This document shows positions 50,072 through 58,037 of a stretch of DNA of 64,000 nucleotides, in pieces. The position numbers and the translations under genes are program-made. The stretch spans positions 124,001-188,000 of the forward strand of contig NZ_WNHB01000002.1 of the NCBI RefSeq assembly GCF_009718825.1, read 5' to 3'. The DNA comes from Terrilactibacillus tamarindi. GTDB taxonomy: Bacteria > Bacillota > Bacilli > Bacillales > Sporolactobacillaceae. The notes under the pieces were generated by a model. That model ran no database searches and was not told where the DNA came from. It saw only the letters and a program-made list of their open reading frames with translations. The number at the start of each line of letters is the position of its first letter. The first letter of the stretch is position 1.

Positions 50072-50947
50072 TTATTTTTGTAAAAGAAGTTCTGGGGTAA
50101 GTTCTGGTTGAGTTTCTTTTTTTGTGTGATCTTCAACAACGTCACTCGCCAATGCCTCTGCTTGTTTCTTAGCTGCCAACGTTTCTCCTTTTGCGAGGTA
50201 GTAATACACTGCACCTACAAATAATCCTCCACCCAAAATATTACCTAACGTGACTGGGAGAATATTATAAAGAGCACCTTGTAATGTGATAGACGTTGGA
50301 TGAGCAATAGATAACGCCAATGAGAATAAGGATAGGTTAGCAATAGAGTGTTCATAACCCGATGCAAAGAAAGTAAATACGAGTAAAATGATGGCAATAA
50401 GTTTAGCTGCATCACCTTTTAATCGCATTGGAATCCAGATTGCTAAACAAACGAGCCAGTTACAGAATATGGCACGAACAAATAATTGATCAACTGGGAG
50501 ATACATTTTTTTGTTAACAACTTCAAACAAAAGATGATTGGATGCCAATTGATCAAAGATCCCAGTTCTCGAAAAGACGAGTGCAAATAGAACAGCACCT
50601 ATGGCATTTCCTCCAAAACAAAATACCCAGTTTTTTATTAAATCACGAATTTGTGTTTCTTTTTTCAATGTACTAATGGTAAAAAACATCGTATTTCCTG
50701 TAAATAGTTCTCCACCACCATAAACGATAAGAATAAGGGCAATACCAAAGAAAATACCGCTCATAAGGGTGGTTGCTGGTGATTGAACAACGTTAAAACT
50801 GTCTCCTATTTTGAAACATAGAACAATGGCAAGACCTATGAACACACCTGCTAGACTAGCCCGAACAATATATTGTAACAACGAAGAATCAAGAATATTT
50901 TTTTTGAGCACTGCGGATTGAACTGCTTTTTCTAACGATTCATGCAT
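50072..50947 (-). CDS. Formate/nitrite transporter family channel (YwcJ/FocA/NirC-like)
   Basis: A 291-residue FNT protein with six helices. The family signatures are IVYGGGELFTGNTMFF (first) and the second-half FFASGYEHSIANLSLFSLAL with the pore His. Members carry formate, nitrite, lactate or hydrosulfide; the substrate is not certain. The start at 50947 is set by AAGGGG seven bases upstream; the frame stays open to 50965. Three Rex/FNR-type boxes lie upstream, so it is likely turned on when oxygen is low or NADH high, fitting formate export during mixed-acid fermentation. Confidence 0.88.
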   Translation of the reverse strand: MHESLEKAVQSAVLKKNILDSSLLQYIVRASLAGVFIGLAIVLCFKIGDSFNVVQSPATTLMSGIFFGIALILIVYGGGELFTGNTMFFTISTLKKETQIRDLIKNWVFCFGGNAIGAVLFALVFSRTGIFDQLASNHLLFEVVNKKMYLPVDQLFVRAIFCNWLVCLAIWIPMRLKGDAAKLIAIILLVFTFFASGYEHSIANLSLFSLALSIAHPTSITLQGALYNILPVTLGNILGGGLFVGAVYYYLAKGETLAAKKQAEALASDVVEDHTKKETQPELTPELLLQK

Positions 50948-50968
50948 TTTATTTCCCCTTTTCATTTT

Positions 50969-51059
50969 TGTGAATTATTTCACGTTTGATAGTAAAATAT
51001 AACTTTGTGAATTTTTTCACATTTGATAGCAAAAATATTACTTTGTGATTATTTTCACA
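50969..51059 (-). promoter_or_regulatory. Three tandem Rex/FNR-type boxes in the FNT promoter region
   Basis: TGTGAATTATTTCACG (50969-50984), TGTGAATTTTTTCACA (51006-51021) and TGTGATTATTTTCACA (51044-51059) each fit TGTGA-N6-TCACA, and the first two fit the Rex consensus TTGTGAA-N4-TTCACAA closely. Spacings are 37 and 38 bp, and the spacers are themselves similar (CATTTGATAG-like), so the operator-promoter unit seems to have been tandemly duplicated. Rex senses NADH/NAD; Fnr senses oxygen. B. subtilis ywcJ, an FNT gene, is in the Rex regulon, which favours Rex. Confidence 0.75.
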
Positions 51060-51249
51060 TATGAAACTAATTAATATCGACCCTAGATTATTCATACATA
51101 AATACTAAGAAACTCTACCAAATCAATAATAAACCAATCTGTGGCTTTTCATTTAATAAATTAAAAGGAGCCCTTCCTTTAATATCGTATAAGTAACCAC
51201 ACAAACAAAATTCAAGGAGGACTCCATAATGAAATGTGTAATGGAACAA

Positions 51250-51407
51250 ATTAGAAGGGTTACTGGCTAAGTACGCTGGCATCCTGCCAGAACGCCAGTA
51301 CTAGCCCGTCCTGGGCGTCGGAGGGCTAAGAGCGGCGCCGTTTTGAGGACCAGAAAAACAAGTGGCCTCCAAGATTCGTAGCTTCTCATTTGGTGAACAA
51401 CCTCTAT
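51250..51407. repeat. Family B dispersed repeat, copy 4 (left-truncated and rearranged)
   Basis: AGCGGCGCCGTTTTGAGGAC, AGATTCGTAGCTT and CATTTGGTGA match copies 1-3 in order. The left GTTCAAAAAG end is missing; ACAAATTAGAAGG at about 51247 may be its residue. A hairpin-forming stretch CTGGCATCCTGCCAG lies in the divergent part. It directly precedes the transposase remnant. Confidence 0.65.
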
Positions 51408-51409
51408 AA

Positions 51410-51838
51410 GGAATTTGATGAACAGATTGGTTTAAGTAAGTCCCATGAAACCCTTCAAGTCAATGATGAAGTTAATCACCGGAATCACCCCAATCATGAG
51501 GTTGTCATCCATAAGGTTATCATCACATTACTGGTTATCATACGGATGACCATGCCGATGAGTTAAAGCATGAACCGATGTTCACCACGATTCTTAATAA
51601 GGATCGATTAGCTTCTCAGCCTTTCTTGTCACGTTTAAATAAGACGATGAAGTTGCTTCAACAAGTTAATCAGAGGTTAAATGACCGTATTCAACCATTA
51701 AGCCAAGCGTTCACTTTGTTTTTGATTTAGATTCGGCCAATTTCACCACCTGTGGTGATCAATATGAAACGAACTACAATGCCCACTATACGGGTGTAGT
51801 ATGCCTTTTTTTGACCGTTTGGTATTAAATGGACTACC
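51410..51838 (+). pseudogene. Decayed IS1380-family transposase fragment
   Basis: In shifting frames the sequence encodes EFDEQIGLSK, then GYHTDDHADELKHEPMFTTI followed by LNKDRLASQPFLSRLNK, then QQVNQRLNDRI, and after a frameshift and stop, FDLDSANFTTCGDQYETNYN and AHYTG. This order (HTDDHADELKHEP, LASQPTLSR, DLDSTxxxTYGNQ...YNAHY) is that of IS1380-type DDE transposases; the DLDS Asp is the first catalytic residue. The rest of the gene is lost after about 51838, and there are at least two frameshifts. No terminal inverted repeats were identified. Confidence 0.8.
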
Positions 51839-52336
51839 TAAGTGTAGGAGTTAGAATTAACTTTCGAGTTTATCTATTTTTGAAATTGGTTTTTGTAAAT
51901 TAACTTTATTTTTGATAATAAACGGTTGAATTGTCCGTTCAAAAGTCAAACTATGAATAATTCAGGATCAAATACATTTCAACTAAATGTACCATCTATA
52001 TTGTGTTAGTCATGTGATCTATCATAAATTAATCTGAGATCTGGTTTATGTGATTTGTTTCACATACCGTATGTATAGAAAATACTCCATTTCACTCTGA
52101 TTTTCAATACCCTTTTCATGATGTTACGATTACTGTCAAATTTAACTTTATTAAACGGTTTCAAATGGTTGTATTTTTAAGTTTAGGTGTTCTTTTTATA
52201 AATTCAAAAGAAATCTAGAGTATATATTTCATTATTTTTTCCTATATTAAGCATAAAAACAATTTTTTATATTGGATATGCTATGTATTAAGTCCATATT
52301 TTTCCTATATAAATGTTGTCTATTTCTTAAAAGTAG
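51839..52336. other. AT-rich intergenic stretch with one Rex/FNR-like box
   Basis: No gene is seen in these 498 bases. TGTGATTTGTTTCACA at 52049-52064 fits TGTGA-N6-TCACA, about 270 bp before the next gene on the plus strand. It could control that gene, or be a relic. Confidence 0.4.
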
Positions 52337-54052
52337 GTGTTAAGGGGTTTGAGTAATCGGTTCTTATCTAAATTAGCAAATAATGAAAAAATTATTTTAC
52401 TAATATCCTTTTGTATTATTGCAATCTATCTATTACCTTTGTACATATTCGGTGAAAATACGCACGTTCGAGTTCATGATAATTTAGATTCCAATGTAGC
52501 TTGGTATAAAACACTTATTAACAGTGGTCAACTCTTTGGCCCATTAGATGCTACCATTCCACAAATTATGAATGGAAACTTGCCGCGCGGGGCATTAGAA
52601 TCGGAATTTAGTCTCATTGTTTGGTTATATGTCTTGTTTCCAACAATGGTGGCCTACGCAATCAGTCAAACCTTAACGCGTGTCTTTGCTTTTATCGGGA
52701 TGTATCTACTTCTAAAGACACATGTCCTAAAAGATAAAAAATGGCTCATGATTAATGCCTTGGTCTCCGTTTGCTTTGCTTTAACACCATTTTGGCCATC
52801 AGGTATGCTCAGTACACTAGGGATGCCACTCGCTTTATGGGCCTTTTTAAGCATTCGTTCAGGAAAAGGGACGTGGAAACATTGGATCACCCTTATTTTA
52901 CTTCCCTTTTATTCTAGTTTTGTGCTTGGTTTCTTCTTCTTTTTAACCGCTATAGGGATACTATGGCTCTATGATTTGATCACTAAAAAACGATTTAATA
53001 TTCCGTTCTTTGGAAGTCTTTGTTTGATGACGGCTCTTTATCTCATTGTTGGCTATCGCCTTATGTCTTCACTCGTCATTAAAGGTGTCCCTAATAGTCG
53101 TCAGGAGTTTGTCTCTTCACGCTTGAGCTTAGCGAGTACTGTACGATTAACGTTTAAAAATTTCATCATTGGGCATACACATGACTTAACCATGCATACC
53201 TTTATTATCTTGCCTTTAACATTGATCATTCTCGGGCTCATTATTATCAATAAAAAATGGAAAGAAGAAAAAAGCTTCATCCTTTTATTTATACTCAATT
53301 TTGCTTTATCAACTTGGTATGCCTTTTGGTTTTTTAAAGGTTGGAGACCCATTAAAGAAAACATTACCTTCTTAAGAACTTTTAACTTTGCACGATTTCA
53401 TTTTCTTAGACCATTAGTTATTTATGTAAGTTTTGCGATGGGATTGGGAATACTGTGGAAAATGGGAAGGTTTGGACGACAACTTGTTGTCCTCCTCCTC
53501 ATCGCTCAGTTGGGAGTTCTCTTTTATTTCAATGATGCTTTTTTATACAAAAATCAACCAACAGTGAAACAATTTTTCGCCGTGAACCAATTTCAAGACA
53601 TTAAAAAATACATAGGAAAAAACCCGTCGTCCTATCGCGTCATTAGTCTTGGGCTTCACCCATCCATCGCTCAATATAATGGGTTCTATACGTTAGATTC
53701 GTATAACAACTACTATCCACTAAGCTACAAATATGAATTTAGACAAATTATAGCGAGTGAGCTAGATAAAAAAGCATCATTGAAAAAATACTATGATACT
53801 TGGGGTAATCGTGTCTATCTTTTTTCATCCGAGTTAGGTAAAAAATACGATTACAGAAGTTATTCGAAAAAGAAAGTTAAACACTTGGAATTGAATTCGA
53901 GAGCCTTATGGCGTATGGGAGGGCGCTATGTCCTATCATCAGTCCCTATTTTAAATGCAAAGCAAAATAATCTTAGTTTATTAAAAACGTTTCACGATGC
54001 AGCCTCATCCACAGCTTGGAAAATTTATTTGTATCAGGTTCATCCAGAATAG
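52337..54052 (+). CDS. ykoS: Polytopic membrane protein, YkoS-like (DUF6044 type)
   Basis: A 571-residue protein with about twelve membrane helices and a soluble C-terminus (from about residue 420). The early loop FGENTHVRVHDNLDSNVAWYKTL, with acidic residues between helices 1 and 2, resembles GT-C-type membrane proteins that use lipid-linked sugars. In B. subtilis ykoS is next to the glycosyltransferase gene ykoT, as here, so it probably handles a sugar product. The start is uncertain: GTG 52337 is the first codon, but no well-spaced ribosome binding site is seen. A 14 bp gap leads to the glycosyltransferase gene. Confidence 0.7.
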   Translation: MLRGLSNRFLSKLANNEKIILLISFCIIAIYLLPLYIFGENTHVRVHDNLDSNVAWYKTLINSGQLFGPLDATIPQIMNGNLPRGALESEFSLIVWLYVLFPTMVAYAISQTLTRVFAFIGMYLLLKTHVLKDKKWLMINALVSVCFALTPFWPSGMLSTLGMPLALWAFLSIRSGKGTWKHWITLILLPFYSSFVLGFFFFLTAIGILWLYDLITKKRFNIPFFGSLCLMTALYLIVGYRLMSSLVIKGVPNSRQEFVSSRLSLASTVRLTFKNFIIGHTHDLTMHTFIILPLTLIILGLIIINKKWKEEKSFILLFILNFALSTWYAFWFFKGWRPIKENITFLRTFNFARFHFLRPLVIYVSFAMGLGILWKMGRFGRQLVVLLLIAQLGVLFYFNDAFLYKNQPTVKQFFAVNQFQDIKKYIGKNPSSYRVISLGLHPSIAQYNGFYTLDSYNNYYPLSYKYEFRQIIASELDKKASLKKYYDTWGNRVYLFSSELGKKYDYRSYSKKKVKHLELNSRALWRMGGRYVLSSVPILNAKQNNLSLLKTFHDAASSTAWKIYLYQVHPE

Positions 54053-54066
54053 GAGGTTAACATACT

Positions 54067-55074
54067 ATGAATAAACCATTATTAACCATCGCAGTCCCTT
54101 GTTGCAATGAGGAAGAAGTTCTACAAGACACATCAACTCAGCTGATGAGAGTCCTTACCTCATTAATTAAAGATAATCTGATTCAGCCAGATAGTAAGAT
54201 ACTATTCATTGACGATGGAAGCCGTGACCACACTTGGGCTCTCATAGAAGCTTTGATCAAAAAGTCGACCTACTTTACGGGGTTGAAGTTGACACGTAAT
54301 TTTGGGCATCAAAATGCCCTATTAGCTGGACTGCAAGTGGCTGGTAAATATTCAGACTGCATTATTACAATCGACGCAGATCTTCAAGATGATATTCAAG
54401 TTATACGGACATTTATCGAACGTTATCAAGAGGGATATGATATTGTTTATGGTGTACGAAGAAGCAGGAAAACCGATTCCTTCTTCAAACGAAACACAGC
54501 ACAAGGATTTTATCGTTTTATGACGAAGCTCGGTATTAAAATGGTCTACAACCATGCAGACTTTCGTCTACTTAGCAAAAAGGCTCTAAAAGAACTCTCG
54601 CGTTACGGTGAACAAAACATGTTCTTACGTGGCATTATCCCTCTTCTTGGTCTAACTTCAACTGAAGTTCTATATGATCGAAAAGAGCGCATGGCAGGTG
54701 AAACAAAGTATCCTCTTAAAAAAATGCTATCGTTCGCTTTTAATGGCATTACGTCTTTTAGCATTGTGCCGATTCGTTTAATTATGACCGTTGGCATTAT
54801 GGCCTTTTTCTTAAGTAGTCTCTTTGGCGTCTATGCCTTGTTTGCCAAATTCTTTGGCCATGCTGATTCAGGATGGACCTCCATTATGATCTCATTATGG
54901 TTCTTAGGCGGGCTTCTCCTTATTAGTGTAGGGCTCATTGGTGAATATATCGGGAAAATCTATGAAGAAACCAAGCATCGGCCGCGATTTTCTGTAGAGA
55001 ATGATCTGTTTAGTACTTCTTTTAAAGAACGAAAAATACCAACGCCGATCGTAAAGAAAACAAGAATAAGGTAA
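54067..55074 (+). CDS. ykoT: GT2-family glycosyltransferase with two C-terminal membrane helices (YkoT-like)
   Basis: A 335-residue family 2 glycosyltransferase. GT-A core: LLTIAVPCCNEEEVL, FIDDGSRDHTWALIE, TIDADLQDDIQVI with the metal-binding DAD, and YNHADFRLLSKKAL. Two C-terminal helices (about 230-300, LIMTVGIMAFFLSSLFGVYALF and SLWFLGGLLLISVGLIGEYIG) place it among GtrB/DPM1-like enzymes that make polyprenyl-phosphate sugars. The adjacent YkoS-like protein may then use or flip that lipid sugar. AGGAGG lies before the ATG, and a terminator follows the stop. Confidence 0.9.
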   Translation: MNKPLLTIAVPCCNEEEVLQDTSTQLMRVLTSLIKDNLIQPDSKILFIDDGSRDHTWALIEALIKKSTYFTGLKLTRNFGHQNALLAGLQVAGKYSDCIITIDADLQDDIQVIRTFIERYQEGYDIVYGVRRSRKTDSFFKRNTAQGFYRFMTKLGIKMVYNHADFRLLSKKALKELSRYGEQNMFLRGIIPLLGLTSTEVLYDRKERMAGETKYPLKKMLSFAFNGITSFSIVPIRLIMTVGIMAFFLSSLFGVYALFAKFFGHADSGWTSIMISLWFLGGLLLISVGLIGEYIGKIYEETKHRPRFSVENDLFSTSFKERKIPTPIVKKTRIR

Positions 55075-55082
55075 ATCAACTG

Positions 55083-55107
55083 CACGTTCATTTTGATGAA
55101 CGTGTTT
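55083..55107 (+). terminator. Terminator of the ykoS-ykoT-like operon
   Basis: CACGTTCA and TGAACGTG pair around TTTTGA-type loop bases and are followed by T7. Confidence 0.9.
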
Positions 55108-55109
55108 TT

Positions 55110-55382
55110 TTGTGCCGGCTTAGACAAAAGTTAATCCACCACATACTCCAAAAGCCGATCTGGTCGAATCGTTCAGACGGCACGTTTATTTTTTCAAATC
55201 CGCCCGCAGCCCTAGTTAATGCAAAAGCACGTTCTTGGTTTAAAGAGGCCATGAATGGAAGACGTTATGTCTCTGATCCCTATATTTCTGTTTTAACTAA
55301 GAGAAATTGCGTCACCCTATCCGTTCCAATTAAAGAGAACAATCAAATTATTGGAGTTCTAGGAGCTGATATTACGGTCTAA
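55110..55382 (+). pseudogene. Fragment of a Cache (dCACHE) sensor domain
   Basis: Over about 70 residues it reads DGTFIFSNPPAALVNAKARS, WFKEAMNGRRYVSDPYISVL and VTLSVPIKENNQIIGVLGAD, the typical distal half of an extracellular Cache domain of chemoreceptors or diguanylate cyclases. It ends at ADITV* with no membrane helix or signalling module, it has no ribosome binding site, and it begins right after a terminator. It is therefore most likely a broken relic of a larger receptor gene rather than a working protein. Confidence 0.65.
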
Positions 55383-55411
55383 TAACGAATGGATGAAGAG
55401 AGTTATAACAA

Positions 55412-55444
55412 TAAAAAACCTAGGAGATAAGATTCTCCTAGGCC
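55412..55444 (-). terminator. Terminator of ppaC
   Basis: CCTAGGAG and CTCCTAGG pair around ATAAGATT, followed on the minus strand by T6. Confidence 0.9.
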
Positions 55445-55464
55445 AAAATGATGACACATCCTCA

Positions 55465-56391
55465 TTATTTTAAAACATTTGTTAATACAGGAACAATTTG
55501 TTTTTTACGTGAGACAACACCTTTTAGGACGGCAAGGTTTTGGTCTAATTTAACGTCATAAGCCTTTTCAACTGCTTGTGCTTCTTTACCAAGGACTAGA
55601 GCCGTTGAGTCATTCGTTAAAATATCCGTAATGGCAAACAAAAAGAGATCAAGACCTTTTTCTTTTACCGCATTGCCAATGACATCTTCGAGTTCAGCTT
55701 GACGTGAAAGAATATCTGCTGTATCTACCGTGTTCACTTGAGCGATTTCGACTTTGTGATCACCCATTTTGAATTCTTTTGCATCAAGTTTAATCCATTC
55801 GTCCGTTGGTTTACTGCTGAGATCGGCCCCTGCTTTTAACATATCTAAACCATATTCTTTAGGCTCAACTTCTGCAATAGCCGCCAATTCTTTTGCTGCT
55901 TGTACGTCTTCTTCGGTGCATGTAGGTGATTTGAATAATAACGAGTCTGAAATAATCGCTGAAAGCATAAGCCCCGCTATAGGTTTCGTTATTTCAACAC
56001 CCTGTTCTTTATATAACTTGTTCAAGATTGTCGCTGTACAACCAACTGGTTCTGCACGATAATATAAAGGATCGCTTGTCTCAAAATTAGCAATACGGTG
56101 ATGATCAATCACTTCTAATACACGAACTTCGTTAATATCGTCGGCGCTTTGTTGACGTTCATTATGATCGACTAAGATAACTTCATCCACTTCACTAGCC
56201 ACTTTTTCTACAAATCGAGGAGTGGCGACTTTAAACGTATCTAAAGCAAATAACGTTTCGCCATTAACTTCTCCTAAACGCACAGGCTCGACATCGAGAC
56301 CTAATTGTTGTTTTAAATGAGCATATGCTATAGCTGAACAAATTGTATCCGTATCTGGATTTTTATGTCCAAAAACAAGAACTTTTCCCAT
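55465..56391 (-). CDS. ppaC: Manganese-dependent inorganic pyrophosphatase (family II)
   Basis: A 308-residue DHH-family phosphoesterase hydrolysing pyrophosphate to phosphate. Metal-binding motifs are [19 protein letters not shown] at the N-terminus, [10 protein letters not shown], and [10 protein letters not shown], with C-terminal [10 protein letters not shown] carrying the substrate Arg/Lys cluster. The length is normal. It is monocistronic, with AGGAGAAG upstream of the ATG and a strong terminator. Confidence 0.96.
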   Translation of the reverse strand: MGKVLVFGHKNPDTDTICSAIAYAHLKQQLGLDVEPVRLGEVNGETLFALDTFKVATPRFVEKVASEVDEVILVDHNERQQSADDINEVRVLEVIDHHRIANFETSDPLYYRAEPVGCTATILNKLYKEQGVEITKPIAGLMLSAIISDSLLFKSPTCTEEDVQAAKELAAIAEVEPKEYGLDMLKAGADLSSKPTDEWIKLDAKEFKMGDHKVEIAQVNTVDTADILSRQAELEDVIGNAVKEKGLDLFLFAITDILTNDSTALVLGKEAQAVEKAYDVKLDQNLAVLKGVVSRKKQIVPVLTNVLK

Positions 56392-56453
56392 GACACTTCT
56401 CCTTTATCATTTTAATAAATGGTATCTCTACACTAGATTCTATTCTATCATAA

Positions 56454-57323
56454 ATGACAAATCAATTTGTTTCTAACAAGATGATGACTTTTATATTAAG
56501 AACTTATTATATTCCTAAAATCAGTCAAAACCTCTTTATTTATTTTCCAAATCGATATATCATTTATAATGGTCAACTTTTTGTTACTGACCGGAAAAAA
56601 GCTGGTTGCAAGGTGGTGTTTATATCGTCTAAAAAACATAAAAACTACAAAGTACGTAAAGGTCGCTATGTTTTACAAAGCCTGATCTTTCTATTCGCTG
56701 TATGCATAGTATTTATGTGGTCCCTAATAGGCCCAAATCGAATCCTCTCACTCCTACCTGGCCATGAACCAGTAAGCCAAAATCAACTTCTTAAATATGA
56801 ACCAACTATTTCACAAGAATTGAACAGTTATGGATTAAAATCGTATACACCTCTACTTCTTGCCATTATGTTACAGGAAAGTAAAGGAGAAGGAAGCGAT
56901 CCCATGCAGGCATCGGAATCAGCCGGATTAAAAAGAAATCAAATCAAAAATCCTGAAACTAGTATAAAACAAGGTGTCTATCATTTTTCTGAAATGTATA
57001 AGTTTGGTAAACAAAAGCATGTTGACTTAGATACCATTATCCAAAGTTATAATATGGGACCTGGCTATATATCTTATGTAGCAGAACGAGGCCAGGAACA
57101 TAAAGAAACGCTAGCCAAATCATATTCTAAGATGAAAGTCGAAAAGTCGCCTAATACGTATACCTGTGGAATTCGTGATACCTTTCGGGAGCCTTACTGT
57201 TATGGTGATTTCACGTATGCTGAAAAAGTGAATAAGCAACTAGCATTAGTTCAAACTATACTAAAAGACAAAGACTCTACGAAAAATGATTCAAAAGCGA
57301 AAACAAGTTTTGTTTCAAAGTAA
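56454..57323 (+). CDS. Membrane-anchored lysozyme-like cell wall hydrolase
   Basis: The frame encodes up to 289 residues. One membrane helix lies at about residues 70-95 (LQSLIFLFAVCIVFMWSLIG), followed by an extracellular lysozyme-like domain (about 120-250): LLLAIMLQESKGEGSDPMQASESAGL with the catalytic Glu, NPETSIKQGVYHFSEM and TIIQSYNMGPGYISYVAERG. This is the bacteriophage T4-like/YjbJ-CwlT N-domain group of muramidases or lytic transglycosylases. No ribosome binding site precedes 56454; GTG codons at 56613 or 56616 after AAGGTGG are possible true starts, removing about 53 residues. It is monocistronic. Confidence 0.75.
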   Translation: MTNQFVSNKMMTFILRTYYIPKISQNLFIYFPNRYIIYNGQLFVTDRKKAGCKVVFISSKKHKNYKVRKGRYVLQSLIFLFAVCIVFMWSLIGPNRILSLLPGHEPVSQNQLLKYEPTISQELNSYGLKSYTPLLLAIMLQESKGEGSDPMQASESAGLKRNQIKNPETSIKQGVYHFSEMYKFGKQKHVDLDTIIQSYNMGPGYISYVAERGQEHKETLAKSYSKMKVEKSPNTYTCGIRDTFREPYCYGDFTYAEKVNKQLALVQTILKDKDSTKNDSKAKTSFVSK

Positions 57324-57348
57324 TACATTAATTTGATATGAATCAATG

Positions 57349-57412
57349 AAAAAAGCCATCACACTATAAAATGCCATTATAGGACCATTTTAATATGTGG
57401 CTGGCTTTTTTT
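57349..57412 (+). terminator. Terminator of the lysozyme-like gene
   Basis: AAAAAAGCCA and TGGCTTTTTT form the outer stem; the inner region (CACACTAT...ATATGTG) pairs in part. Confidence 0.75.
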
Positions 57413-57825
57413 GATAACACATCGATTATTTTATTTTTTCTTCTACAATCTCAATACGTTTTCTAGGTTTATGATGACTAATCAAACGTTTGTTTAAACT
57501 TTTCAAGAGCTACTCCATCCATTTGCAAACGTTTTCTTTGACCCCGCAACAATAAATGATATTATTTAAATATCTGCCTGTTTAAGTCATCGTCTCTAAA
57601 GACATCTTTACATTCATATTTAGGAAATGACTGACATTCTATAAATAAAATGAATTCATACATATTTAATTTTTCTTAGGTTCATTCCTTGAAAGTATGT
57701 TCTTACATTTATTTCATATATAATGATATCAACGACTGTTCATTTGTTAACTTTACAAATAAAAATAAATCAACATACTATTTACTTGTTCATATTAATA
57801 AATATATTCTTGAGTCCTCTTATCT
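57413..57825. other. AT-rich intergenic stretch without recognised content
   Basis: About 410 bases hold no ORF with a ribosome binding site. A CAAACGTTTG palindrome occurs near 57484. It ends at family A copy E. Confidence 0.4.
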
Positions 57826-57982
57826 TTTATCCCGCCTTAACGGGCAAGTAAAGACCCCCACCTCAAGATTCTGAGTATTCAAGGAAGATAGGGGGGATCA
57901 ACTGCCCGTAAAGGCCCGATTGGTTCAGCTAACCATCAGTGGGGGATGAAGATAACCCCCACTGATGGAAGCTTCACTTTAT
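57826..57982 (+). repeat. Family A hairpin element, copy E
   Basis: TTTAT at 57826-57830 followed by CCCGCCTTAACGGGC, and TTTAT at 57978-57982 after GAAGCTTCAC. All three stems are present, although the central right arm is shortened (ATAGGGGGGATC). It ends 55 bp before the first glycosyltransferase gene and may carry or disturb its promoter. Confidence 0.86.
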
Positions 57983-58037
57983 TGTTTAACCAGAATATAT
58001 ATGACCATTCATCTTTCAATGGAAAGAAGGTTGTTTT

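Noticed and set aside
50969-51059. The three boxes as CRP/CcpA (cre) sites
   Set aside because: Bacillales lack a classical CRP and the motif does not fit cre (TGNAANCGNTNNCA); it fits Rex or Fnr.
57689-57874. Short plus-strand ORF running into family A copy E
   Set aside because: Low-complexity Tyr/Asn-rich sequence, no ribosome binding site, and its 3' part is repeat DNA.
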